DNA of 64,000 nucleotides from Halobacillus amylolyticus (lineage in GTDB: Bacteria > Bacillota > Bacilli > Bacillales > Halobacillaceae): positions 3,670,001-3,734,000 of the forward strand of contig NZ_CP095075.1 of the NCBI RefSeq assembly GCF_022921115.1, in the 5' to 3' direction. Each line of letters opens with the position of its first letter. Position 1 is the stretch's first letter. Position numbers and translations under genes: made by a program. Shown here piece by piece: positions 1-7,844 of the stretch. The notes under the pieces are model-generated. The model was not told where the DNA came from, did no database searches, and was given only the letters and a program-made list of their open reading frames with translations.

Positions 1-2
1 AT

Positions 3-49
3 AATGCCACCTCAGGTCATCCAATATTTGGATGACCTGAGGTGGCATT
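3..49. repeat. Palindromic intergenic element, full copy 1
   Basis: A perfect 22-bp inverted repeat (3-24 with 28-49) has a 3-nt loop. Its core CCACCTCAGGTCATCCA and complement recur at 9239 and 49663, and as half copies at 31724 and 52711. It lies just past the gapN stop codon and probably ends that transcript. The outer arm bases (AATG/CATT) are specific to this copy. Confidence 0.85.
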
Positions 50-55
50 TTATAG

Positions 56-1450
56 TTACATATTCAGGATGAATAATTTATCTTGTGTCATGGATTCGAT
101 ACTGCGGCGTATTCCTTGTGAACCAAGACCTGAGTTCTTTGCACCTATGAAAGGGAAATGGTCTGGGCCGCGCTCTGTTTTTGCATTGAACTGTACAGAT
201 CCAACGCTTAGCTTTGCGCCAATATCCATTGCTTTTTGAACGTCGGCAGTAAAGATACTTGCTTGCAAGCCATAGTCTGATTCATTCGCCAGTGATACAA
301 ATTCAGTTTCATTTTTAACGCGAATGATAGGGAGTACAGGACCAAAAGGCTCTTCCCAGGCGACCTTCATGTTTGGCGTTACATGATCGAGTAGTGTTGG
401 GTAAATCAAGTTGTTTTTACGTTTATTTCCTGTAATGAGTTCAGCACCGTTTTGTAAGGCATCATCGATTAACTCTTGAACAAAGTCGGCTGCACCTTCA
501 TCAATCAAAGGGGTGATGGTTGCATCGTCTTCCGGCTTCCCAACAGTAAGGTCATTAACCTTTTGCTTGATTTTCTCGGTGAGTGCATCAGCCACCACGT
601 CATCGACCAACACGCGTTTAATCGCTGTACAGCGCTGCCCTGAATAGGAAAAAGCACCACTTACGATTTGTCCTGCAGCTAAGTCGAGGTCGGCATCGTT
701 AAGTACAATGGCTGGATCTTTGCCGCCTAATTCAAGAACGACAGGAATCATTTTCGCCTTCTTCGAAATAGATTGACCTGTAGCCGTACTTCCTGTGAAT
801 GTAATCATATTAATTTGGGGGTGGGTGACAAGAAAGTCGCCAATTTCAGAACCCTTTCCGGTGACACATTGTACGGTATCCTCGGGCAGGTCTGTCTCAA
901 GCAGGGCTTCAATCATTAATTGACCACTTAAAGCTCCTTGGGAGGCAGGCTTGAAAACGACCGCATTTCCAGCCATTAAAGCAGGGGCGATTTTTGAAGC
1001 AGCTAAGTTCACGGGATAGTTAAAGGGTGAAATCGCCAGGACAACACCAAGTGGTTCGCGTTCGACCATGGCCATCTTGCTGGAACTGCCTCCACGGAAA
1101 GAATCCCCGCGCAGCATATCACCATGAATGCGGCAGCCTTCCTCTGCCGTATAACGAATTAAATCCGCCGTACGGACGACCTCTTTCATGGCGGAAGATC
1201 TATTTTTGCCTACTTCTTTAGAGATCATTTCACCGATTTGTTCCTGTTTTTCTACTAAATGATCAGCCCACTCATGCAATACATCTGCACGCTTATATAT
1301 TTCTGTTCCCGCCCAATCAGTTTGAGCTTGATTTGCTTTCTGAATGGACTGATCTACTTCTTCCTGTGACATCAATGGAAGGGCACCAAGGACTTCATTT
1401 CCAGAAACTGAATAAACTTTCTTTTCCTTTGTGATTGTAATGCTGATAAT
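56..1450 (-). CDS. gapN: NADP-dependent non-phosphorylating glyceraldehyde-3-phosphate dehydrogenase
   Basis: This aldehyde dehydrogenase superfamily enzyme would oxidise glyceraldehyde-3-phosphate directly to 3-phosphoglycerate, making NADPH in the cytoplasm. The conserved Glu (ELGGKDP, about residue 240) and catalytic Cys (SGQRCTA, about residue 274) are present. The KTERGPDHFPF segment near the C-terminus is typical of GapN rather than other ALDHs. The start is unusual. The first TTG/ATG (1375/1372) would remove about 25 conserved N-terminal residues. The open frame continues upstream to an ATT at 1450-1448, six bases after a good AAAAGGAG site (1464-1457), and I chose that, giving 464 residues. 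An ATG at 1454 is out of frame by one base, so an overcalled G there is the alternative. Two cre-like sites lie upstream. The family is confident; the start is not. Confidence 0.88.
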   Translation of the reverse strand: MISITITKEKKVYSVSGNEVLGALPLMSQEEVDQSIQKANQAQTDWAGTEIYKRADVLHEWADHLVEKQEQIGEMISKEVGKNRSSAMKEVVRTADLIRYTAEEGCRIHGDMLRGDSFRGGSSSKMAMVEREPLGVVLAISPFNYPVNLAASKIAPALMAGNAVVFKPASQGALSGQLMIEALLETDLPEDTVQCVTGKGSEIGDFLVTHPQINMITFTGSTATGQSISKKAKMIPVVLELGGKDPAIVLNDADLDLAAGQIVSGAFSYSGQRCTAIKRVLVDDVVADALTEKIKQKVNDLTVGKPEDDATITPLIDEGAADFVQELIDDALQNGAELITGNKRKNNLIYPTLLDHVTPNMKVAWEEPFGPVLPIIRVKNETEFVSLANESDYGLQASIFTADVQKAMDIGAKLSVGSVQFNAKTERGPDHFPFIGAKNSGLGSQGIRRSIESMTQDKLFILNM

Positions 1451-1518
1451 CCATCACTCCTTTTCAATAATTAGACTATTCTGATTATTGGGGAAAAAAG
1501 ATAGAATATCAAACTCGA

Positions 1519-1553
1519 TAAAAGCGTTAACATTGTCCATTTAAGCGTTTGCA
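1519..1553. promoter_or_regulatory. Two adjacent cre-like sites upstream of gapN
   Basis: TAAAAGCGTTAACA (1519-1532) and TTTAAGCGTTTGCA (1540-1553) each match the CcpA operator pattern TGNAANCGNWWNCA except at the second base. Their centres are 21 bp apart, about two helical turns, so side-by-side CcpA binding is plausible. They lie about 70-100 bp upstream of the proposed gapN start. Carbon catabolite control is inferred. Confidence 0.55.
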
Positions 1554-1733
1554 GTTAGCTTATAATCTAATATACAGGCCCATTCTTCTTTTTTCACATT
1601 AATGTGATGAAGTTAGTCAACTGAAAATTATATAACTTAGAGATATAATGGAAACAAGAGAGTGTACAAAAATTAGAAATGTTGAATCAGCGGTTAAATG
1701 CTTTCGACATCAACTAGAAGGGAATGAACTAGA

Positions 1734-2525
1734 ATGGATTTAGGACTAAAAGGTAAATCAGCCGTGATAACAGCTGCAAGTAAAGGGTTAGGAAAAGCAA
1801 CTGCGTTAGAATTTGCAAAAGAAGGTGCGCACATTTTAATTTCAAGCAGAGATGAAACGGAACTTCAAAAAACGCAAGCTGAGATCAAGAAAATCAGCGG
1901 AAATCCTCATATTGAGTATACCGTTTGTGACGTGATGAATGCTGAAGAGATCCAACAATTGGCTAGGAAGGCTGTCAGCTTGAACGGCACAATTGATGTG
2001 TTGGTTAATAACGCGGGCGGTCCTCCAGCGGGGACCTTTGAAGACTTTGAGGATGAGGACTGGAGTCGTGCATTTGAACTGAATCTATTAAGCTTTGTTC
2101 GCACGATCCGAGAAGTGCTGCCCTCGATGAAAAAACAACAAAGCGGACGAATTATAAATATTGCCTCTTCTTCGATTAAACAAACACTGGATAATCTGAT
2201 TCTGTCTAATACTTTTCGTGCCGGAATAGTGGGGCTGTCCAAAAGTTTATCTCAAGAGCTGGCTCGAGATAACATCCTAATTAACACGGTCGGACCGGGA
2301 AGAATTGCAACGGACCGCGTCGCTTCTCTTGATGAAAAAAATGCTGAGAAATTAGGCATGACTTCCGAAGAAATTAGAAAAAAAGCTGAGCAATCAATTC
2401 CCATCGGACGTTATGGTGAACCTGAAGAGTTTGCTAGAGCAGTTGTTTTTCTGGCCTCTGAAGGCAACACATATTTGACGGGGCAATCACTGGTCGTAGA
2501 TGGCGGACTAGTGAAAGCACTTTAA
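1734..2525 (+). CDS. SDR-family oxidoreductase lacking the YxxxK pair
   Basis: A 263-residue Rossmann-fold short-chain dehydrogenase/reductase. It has the N-terminal cofactor motif (TAASKGLG, residues 13-20), NNAG (92-95) and the C-terminal GQSLVVDGG signature. At the place of the catalytic YxxxK it reads SNTFR (158-162), so both the Tyr and the Lys are replaced. The Ser cluster at 145-147 is kept. Some SDR subfamilies have diverged this way, so either the chemistry has changed or the protein is not a standard reductase. AGAAGGGA precedes the ATG by about 10 bases. It is transcribed alone, with a strong terminator after it, and the substrate cannot be inferred from neighbours. Confidence 0.85.
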   Translation: MDLGLKGKSAVITAASKGLGKATALEFAKEGAHILISSRDETELQKTQAEIKKISGNPHIEYTVCDVMNAEEIQQLARKAVSLNGTIDVLVNNAGGPPAGTFEDFEDEDWSRAFELNLLSFVRTIREVLPSMKKQQSGRIINIASSSIKQTLDNLILSNTFRAGIVGLSKSLSQELARDNILINTVGPGRIATDRVASLDEKNAEKLGMTSEEIRKKAEQSIPIGRYGEPEEFARAVVFLASEGNTYLTGQSLVVDGGLVKAL

Positions 2526-2543
2526 TGACTTTGTAAAATGAGG

Positions 2544-2586
2544 AACCCTTAAGTTTGATGAGCAAACTTAAGGGTTTGTCTTTTTA
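2544..2586 (+). terminator. Rho-independent terminator after the SDR gene
   Basis: A 13-bp perfect stem (2544-2556 with 2564-2576) with a 7-nt loop is followed by GTCTTTTT. Confidence 0.85.
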
Positions 2587-2590
2587 CTAA

Positions 2591-2655
2591 TTGACAAAGC
2601 ATCTGTATAAGGATATGATCACAATTGATAATGATAATCTTTATCAATTGTGATC
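2591..2655 (+). promoter_or_regulatory. Sigma-A promoter overlapped by a Fur box
   Basis: TTGACA (2591-2596), 17 bases, then TATGAT (2614-2619) is a near-consensus sigma-A promoter. A Fur-type box, GATAATGATAATCTTTATC (2627-2645), follows at once. It sits inside a larger inverted repeat with 15-bp arms (2617-2631 and 2641-2655). Binding there would block the start of transcription, so the next gene should be repressed when iron is plentiful. Confidence 0.85.
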
Positions 2656-2725
2656 TGGGGAGTACATACACAGTCTCTTCCTGTGATTTTAATTGAATAA
2701 GTAAAATAGGGATGGGGATACGGAG

Positions 2726-3721
2726 ATGAAAAAGTTCAGAATCGTTGTGTTTATTAGTTTACTAATGGTTTTAGCTGCTTGTAACGAGGAGTCTAGTAAA
2801 GGCCAAACATCAAATGCTTCAGGGGAGCTAGGCGCACAGGAAACACATACCGTAACGATTGAAGATGGAATCGGTGAACAAACGATTGAAGGAGTTCCAA
2901 AAAGAGTCGTTGTTCTGGAGTGGACTTATGTAGAACATTTGCTGCCGTTAGGAATTAAACCTGTAGGTGTATCAGACGTTGAAGGCTATAATAAATGGGT
3001 GAATGTAGGTGAACCACTATTGGATTCCACTGTGGACGTTGGCACACGAGCGGAACCTAATTTAGAAGCGATTGCTAGACTTAAGCCAGATATCATTATA
3101 GGTGCAAAATATCGTCATGAAGGAATTATAGCCGAATTAGAGTCGATTGCTCCGACAGTCTTATTTGCTCCATACTCAGAAGAAGGTGCCGGTAACCAAT
3201 ATCAACATTTGCTTGGCGAATTTAACACCGTCGCTAAAATTTTTAATAAACAAGAGCAAGCGGCAGAAGTGAAGAAGAATCTGGAACAAACCTTCAAACA
3301 GCAGGGCACACGCATAAAAGAAGCTGGGTATAAAAATATCAAGGTCGTGGTTACTCAAGCTTTCACATCACAAAACACACCGATCATGAGACTTTTCACG
3401 GATAACTCTGTAGTTGCAGGGGTATTAGAAAAAATGGATGTTGGAAATGCAGTTGAAAGTGAGCAGCCAGAAGTCTACGGATTCATTTCAACTACAGTTG
3501 AGGCTCTGCAAAATTATCAAAATGCCCACTTTTTCTACCTCGTTCAAGAGGATGATAACATCTTCAGTAATCAATTTGCAGATAATCCTGCTTGGACAAA
3601 CCTCGGTTTTGTAAAAGAAAACCGAACATATAAATTGCCAGGCGATATGGGTACGTTTGCCGGCCCTTTATCTGCTGAAAGACTTGCTAAAGAGATAGCT
3701 GATACGTTGGTAGAAAAATGA
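2726..3721 (+). CDS. Iron-siderophore ABC transporter substrate-binding lipoprotein
   Basis: A 331-residue class III periplasmic-binding-type protein of the FecB/YfmC/YhfQ group. It has a signal peptide with a lipobox (LAAC, Cys19), so it should be tethered to the outer face of the membrane and deliver a ferric siderophore or ferric citrate to a FecCD-type permease. The N-lobe pattern (KRVVVLEWTYVEHLLPLGIKP) and the LKPDIIIG strand are typical. The Fur box immediately upstream supports iron acquisition. No permease or ATPase gene is adjacent, so it must share a transporter encoded elsewhere. The precise ligand cannot be read from sequence. Confidence 0.88.
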   Translation: MKKFRIVVFISLLMVLAACNEESSKGQTSNASGELGAQETHTVTIEDGIGEQTIEGVPKRVVVLEWTYVEHLLPLGIKPVGVSDVEGYNKWVNVGEPLLDSTVDVGTRAEPNLEAIARLKPDIIIGAKYRHEGIIAELESIAPTVLFAPYSEEGAGNQYQHLLGEFNTVAKIFNKQEQAAEVKKNLEQTFKQQGTRIKEAGYKNIKVVVTQAFTSQNTPIMRLFTDNSVVAGVLEKMDVGNAVESEQPEVYGFISTTVEALQNYQNAHFFYLVQEDDNIFSNQFADNPAWTNLGFVKENRTYKLPGDMGTFAGPLSAERLAKEIADTLVEK

Positions 3722-3752
3722 ATATTTCCGCATTCTTAAGTACATGAGAGTT

Positions 3753-3919
3753 AAAAAACGGTCTATCGTAGGAGAGGCCGCTGAAAAATTCTAATAAGGA
3801 ATCCACTCGACATATTGACAAATAAAAGAAGATGACCACCTATATATAGTAGGTGGTCATCTTCTTTTTCGCTATAAACAGACTTTTTCAGTGCTCTCTC
3901 GTAGGATGGACCGTTTTTT
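3753..3919. repeat. Nested inverted-repeat element (possible MITE)
   Basis: About 167 bp bounded by imperfect inverted repeats: AAAAAACGGTCTATC at 3753-3767 pairs with GATGGACCGTTTTTT at 3905-3919. A second pair, CTGAAAAA (3781-3788) and TTTTTCAG (3884-3891), lies inside it, and a perfect 18-bp hairpin is in the centre. It fills most of the 424-bp gap between the siderophore-binding gene and the next gene. No coding sequence is visible, and 3920-4145 shows nothing further that I can support. Confidence 0.5.
3825..3870. terminator. Strong hairpin terminator in the centre of the nested element
   Basis: An 18-bp perfect stem (3825-3842 with 3850-3867) with a 7-nt loop has A-rich and T-rich ends, so it could work in both directions. 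It probably ends the siderophore-binding protein transcript. Confidence 0.75.
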
Positions 3920-4145
3920 GCATCTTGAGTTATAAATTGAAGTGGTTCGTTCTTTCAATAATTTGATCGGATCACATTCATCATCATCTATTTAACTCAA
4001 TCCACCTTTTGTCCTATCCCCTCCCAATCATTCCCAAACGATGACCTTAGGTTCATTTTTTCACTTTTGAAACTTTTTAATTTCCAATGTTTTGGTTTTA
4101 GGATAAGCTGAGAAGACGTAATCTTTTTTAGAAAGAAGGAGTGTT

Positions 4146-4781
4146 ATGAGGTTCAACTTACTCTTCTTTGCATCAGGCCTCATTTTATTTAGTTACGGAA
4201 TCTCAGTGGCCATCCAAGTTCAGTATCTCGGCATTCATCCCTGGGATGTACTGAATGTTGCACTATTCGACAAGTTCGGCGTTACGATTGGTGTGTGGAA
4301 TTTGGCTATTGGCTTACTGTTGGTGCTCGTTTCATTGATCGTGGATCGCAAGTACATAAGGATAGGCACCTTGATTAACGCCATGTCTATCGGACCGTTG
4401 ATTGATCTCTTCTTATTCATCGATGTCTTTCCAGAGTCCTCCTCAACTGTGATGGATATTGCTGTCCTATTATTAGGGATTGTATTCATGGGGATAGGAG
4501 GGGGCATGTACTCAGCTGCCGGTTTTGGTGCAGGTCCACGGGATGGCTTCATGCTGTCGCTATCAGATAAACTAGGATATTCCATCAGCAGGACGCGAAT
4601 TGCTGTCGAGAGTCTTGTGCTTGTTATTGGGCTATTGATAGGTGGCCCCGTCTTTATCTTTACTTTGATTTATACGTTGATTCAAAGCCCGATCTTCCAG
4701 TTCTCTTTTGTAAAGGTAACTGAATTTCTGAAGAAAACAGCATCTGTCGATCATTCGGATGAAAAGGTGAAATCTGTTTAG
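4146..4781 (+). CDS. YczE/YyaS/YitT-family integral membrane protein
   Basis: A 211-residue polytopic membrane protein with about five hydrophobic segments. GIHPWDVLN near the N-terminus and GAGPRDGFMLSLS near residue 133 are the repeated signature of the YczE group. AAGGAG precedes the ATG by a normal distance. The family has no settled biochemical function; transport or membrane homeostasis is often assumed. The next gene, a DMT exporter, follows after about 75 bases and may be co-transcribed. Confidence 0.8.
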   Translation: MRFNLLFFASGLILFSYGISVAIQVQYLGIHPWDVLNVALFDKFGVTIGVWNLAIGLLLVLVSLIVDRKYIRIGTLINAMSIGPLIDLFLFIDVFPESSSTVMDIAVLLLGIVFMGIGGGMYSAAGFGAGPRDGFMLSLSDKLGYSISRTRIAVESLVLVIGLLIGGPVFIFTLIYTLIQSPIFQFSFVKVTEFLKKTASVDHSDEKVKSV

Positions 4782-4856
4782 TTGGCGGGATGGATCTGCC
4801 CCCCGATGGTAACCTTCCAATTGGTAAGTTAAAGAAGGTAAAACTGAAGAATCTTG

Positions 4857-5771
4857 GTGATAAAATTGAAAAGAATCTACTTTCTGCTAATGATCGTTAT
4901 GATGATGTGGGGGTTCAATGTCTCCGCCATCAAAATTCTCGTCTCAAATATTGACCCGATCCTGTTAACTTCAGTAAGGATCTTCACAGCTGGAATAGCA
5001 GTGTTGGCCATTCTTGCGTTCATGAAAATGTTAAGGCTGCCTACGAAGAAGGAAGCCTGGATCATCTTTTACATCTCCATCTTTAATGTGATCGCTCATC
5101 ACAGTTTCATGGCCCTTGGTCTCCTATATACGTCAGGCGTAAATGCTGGATTAATTGTCGGTATGGGGCCACTGCTCACTATGGTGCTATCTACAATTTT
5201 GTTAAGTAAAAAGGTGACATTTTTTAAAAGTTTCGGTTTCTTATTAGGGTTTATCGGGGTGATTGCCACGACACTTACGGGAGCAGGTGGAATGACAGCT
5301 GTGTCGATAGGAGATGTGATGGTGTTCATTTCTATTGCTGTCCAGGCCTTCAGCTTTATTCTAATCAGTAAAATGAATCCTGAACTTGATCCGAGGTTGT
5401 TGACAGGGTACATGATGGTTCTTGGTTCGATATTCATTTTCGTCATCAGCATGATGGTGGAAACGGATCCAGGGCAGATCACCCAGCTGTTCGATGTGAA
5501 ACTGATGCTGATCTTTTTATTTAGTGCTCTCATTTGCACGGCTTTCGGGCACATGGTTTACAATTTTGCTATTCAACAGGTCGGTCCGGCTGAGTCTGCG
5601 ATATTTATTAACTTCAATACATTTTTTGCTCTTGTAGGTGCTGCATTATTCCTGAATGAAAGGATTATGGCCAGTCATATCGCGGGTCTTCTGCTGATTG
5701 TTTGCGGTGTGCTGATTGGGACGGGGGCGTTTGAGTACATTGTTGGAAGAAGACGGGCTAGATCCGCGTGA
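4857..5771 (+). CDS. EamA/DMT-superfamily transporter
   Basis: About 304 residues with ten predicted transmembrane helices arranged as two EamA repeats. The first (about residues 8-140) begins with the typical MMWGFNVSAIKIL entry helix, and the second contains FGHMVYNFAIQQVGPAESA and a LNERI motif before the last helix pair. Such proteins export small metabolites or amino acids; the substrate cannot be assigned. There is no ATG: GTG at 4857 or TTG at 4854 or 4866 are candidates, none with a strong ribosome binding site, so the start is uncertain. Confidence 0.82.
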   Translation: MIKLKRIYFLLMIVMMMWGFNVSAIKILVSNIDPILLTSVRIFTAGIAVLAILAFMKMLRLPTKKEAWIIFYISIFNVIAHHSFMALGLLYTSGVNAGLIVGMGPLLTMVLSTILLSKKVTFFKSFGFLLGFIGVIATTLTGAGGMTAVSIGDVMVFISIAVQAFSFILISKMNPELDPRLLTGYMMVLGSIFIFVISMMVETDPGQITQLFDVKLMLIFLFSALICTAFGHMVYNFAIQQVGPAESAIFINFNTFFALVGAALFLNERIMASHIAGLLLIVCGVLIGTGAFEYIVGRRRARSA

Positions 5772-5805
5772 ATGGGGTATAGTGTTTGAGAAGGCGCCTC
5801 GCTTC

Positions 5806-6657
5806 CTATGTGTAAATGCGTGGGGAGCGGGCATTATTTTGTGAAGGTGTCTGCTTTCGTGATTTTATAGTGATCATTGGAAAGCTGTCATTGATACGCT
5901 CCTGTTTTTCTACTAACTCCTTACTTCTTGCCTCAAAGGCTTCAAGGGCAACACTCACCCCTTCTATACAAATCTCATCGATGATTTTGCATTGATTTAC
6001 CCAATTAAGCTGATCAAAAAGATGGTTAATCTCTTCTAGTACTTTTTTAGTTAAGAGCCATGTTTGATGAGTAAAAGGCTTAGGTAATTCACTATCTCCA
6101 AGAATAAGCTGAAGAATATATAATTCAGTTTTCCCTTTTAAAAAATGATTTTTCCTCATGAACATAACTGCATCTTCCATAGAGGTTCTCGCTCTTTTCT
6201 TTCTAGCTAAATCAAGATAGGGTTTATACTTATCCTCCCGGTAATTAAATTTAAGCAACTCACTTACAGGGATGTTGATCTGATTCGAAATGGTGATGAG
6301 CGTTAGATGGCTTAGGCGGAGTTTATCCATAATGTAATATTTATCATTAAATGATGAGTTCGCTTTGCCATCGATCAAATGTTTAAAAACTTCCAAGTAG
6401 CGTTCTGTATCATTCGAAAAAGATTTCAGCGCGCAGATGAATGATTCGTTTTTATAATGTGTTCTGTAAAGCTCCAGGTTTTCCTTACATGTAATCAGCC
6501 GGTATTCCCCGATCCCTATTTCCTCGATAATTGGATCGCCTTCCATAAAACCAAAATAATCATAAAACCGATGTAACCTCATGGCTCCTCTATTGCTGTA
6601 TTCATAATCATAGAATGTTTCCACAATTTGTTCTGACTGAACACGGATGTAAACCAG
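5806..6657 (-). CDS. Hypothetical ParB-like protein, probable CTG start
   Basis: I do not recognise this gene with certainty. The N-terminal 60 residues (LVYIRVQSEQIVETF, later IGEYRLITCKENLELY) resemble the strand-helix-strand start of ParB/sulfiredoxin-type domains. A middle segment (TLITISNQINIPVSELLKF) looks like a helix-turn-helix, which suggests a DNA-binding regulator or adaptor, and the C-terminus is basic. The GTG at 6624 has no ribosome binding site and would cut into the first predicted strand. The frame is open to a CTG at 6657-6655, eight bases after a perfect AAAGGAGG (6673-6666), so I chose that (about 283 residues). It is transcribed away from the small gene at 6806. No partition or phage genes are nearby. 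Confidence 0.6.
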   Translation of the reverse strand: MVYIRVQSEQIVETFYDYEYSNRGAMRLHRFYDYFGFMEGDPIIEEIGIGEYRLITCKENLELYRTHYKNESFICALKSFSNDTERYLEVFKHLIDGKANSSFNDKYYIMDKLRLSHLTLITISNQINIPVSELLKFNYREDKYKPYLDLARKKRARTSMEDAVMFMRKNHFLKGKTELYILQLILGDSELPKPFTHQTWLLTKKVLEEINHLFDQLNWVNQCKIIDEICIEGVSVALEAFEARSKELVEKQERINDSFPMITIKSRKQTPSQNNARSPRIYT

Positions 6658-6805
6658 TTTGATCTCCTCCTTTGTAATGGTCTATGCAAAAAGGAGTTCG
6701 TCTTATGATTGCCGTCGTCTCGTCCTTCGATCAAAATTATTTCTTACCCGAATGTATAAAATGAGCAGAAAAAACAAAAGTATGAGTAAGACAGGAGGGA
6801 AAGAA

Positions 6806-7042
6806 ATGAATTTTGACCATGTCAACAATCAATTGTCCAATGCCAAGCGAGCCGTAGAGAGAGCCCAGGAAGATCGAGCAGGGTTTGTAGAAGCTCAAGC
6901 CCAGGTAAAACTCGCCGAAGAGGAACTGGCCAAAGCGAAACACGATCCGTCGGTCAATACGGAGGAAAATGCTCAGCAAATTCAACGTGCCACTGATTTA
7001 TTAAGATTGATTGAAGAGACTAACCAGGCTAATAATCGATAG
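6806..7042 (+). CDS. Small alpha-helical protein (78 aa)
   Basis: A highly charged protein, mostly helical (NQLSNAKRAVERAQED, AQVKLAEEELAKAK), with alternating Ala/Glu/Lys that could form a coiled coil. It resembles the small uncharacterised DUF2564/DUF2524-type proteins of Bacillus, but I cannot confirm membership. The frame is open further upstream, but only the ATG at 6806 has a good ribosome binding site (AGGAGGG, 6793-6799), and the longer version would be an unconvincing basic extension. A clear terminator follows. Confidence 0.72.
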   Translation: MNFDHVNNQLSNAKRAVERAQEDRAGFVEAQAQVKLAEEELAKAKHDPSVNTEENAQQIQRATDLLRLIEETNQANNR

Positions 7043-7050
7043 ACGAAAAG

Positions 7051-7081
7051 AACACATTGTGAAGCTGGCAATGTGTTTTTT
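7051..7081 (+). terminator. Terminator after the small helical protein gene
   Basis: A 9-bp stem (AACACATTG 7051-7059 with CAATGTGTT 7069-7077) is followed by a T run. Confidence 0.8.
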
Positions 7082-7203
7082 GGTGCGCGTAAAACGGGAC
7101 AAGGAGGGCCTATCTCCTTTGAAAATACGGTAAAGTAATATTGTTCACTGCTAATGAATACACTTGGTACAAGCTAGTCCTACTAATAGAGGAGTGAAAA
7201 GTA

Positions 7204-7833
7204 TTGGGTGTATTCTTGAGTTATATTTTCCTTGGATTATCACTAGCAGCACCACTAGGCCCGATCAATGCGGCCCAAATAGATCAGGGCATTAAAAATG
7301 GCTTTTTCCATTCGTGGATTATTGGACTAGGTTCTCTGGTTGCAGAACTGCTTTATATCCTGGCCGTTTTCTTTGGCGTCATTCACTTTTTGGAAATCCC
7401 ATTCATGAAAACTTTTCTATGGTCGTTCGGTGCCTTCGTCCTAATCTACACAGGCTTTGAGAGTATTGCCAGTTCGCAGAAATTGGAAATCAATCATAGC
7501 CGAAACAAAGACCCCTTAAAGAAAACGTTCGTATCCGGCTTTTTACTATCAATTTCTAACCCACTTTCGATTTTGTTTTGGCTCGGCATTTACGGCTCTG
7601 TGCTAGCCAATACAATTACCCGCTATGACCAGTTCCATTTAGTATTGTACGGTGCAGCGATTATCATCGGCTTGATGATATGGGACGTTACGATGGCGTT
7701 TGTATCGAGCGGGTTTAGGAGATTTCTAAACACTCGTACGTTAAAAGGAATTTCTGTTTTGTCCGGATTTTGTATGTTTGGCTTTGCAGGTTATTTTGGC
7801 TACCAAGCAGTTAAGTTACTTTTTCATTTATAA
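7204..7833 (+). CDS. LysE/RhtB-family amino-acid exporter
   Basis: A 209-residue protein with about six transmembrane helices. The LysE signature near the N-terminus (LGLSLAAPLGPINAAQ) and the later GFLLSISNPLSILFWLG segment are diagnostic. It should export an amino acid or related metabolite by proton exchange; the substrate is unknown. It starts at TTG (7204), nine bases after GAGGAG. Only 11 bases separate its stop from the convergent permease gene, with no room for a separate terminator. Confidence 0.85.
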   Translation: MGVFLSYIFLGLSLAAPLGPINAAQIDQGIKNGFFHSWIIGLGSLVAELLYILAVFFGVIHFLEIPFMKTFLWSFGAFVLIYTGFESIASSQKLEINHSRNKDPLKKTFVSGFLLSISNPLSILFWLGIYGSVLANTITRYDQFHLVLYGAAIIIGLMIWDVTMAFVSSGFRRFLNTRTLKGISVLSGFCMFGFAGYFGYQAVKLLFHL

Positions 7834-7844
7834 AAGGGACAGGC

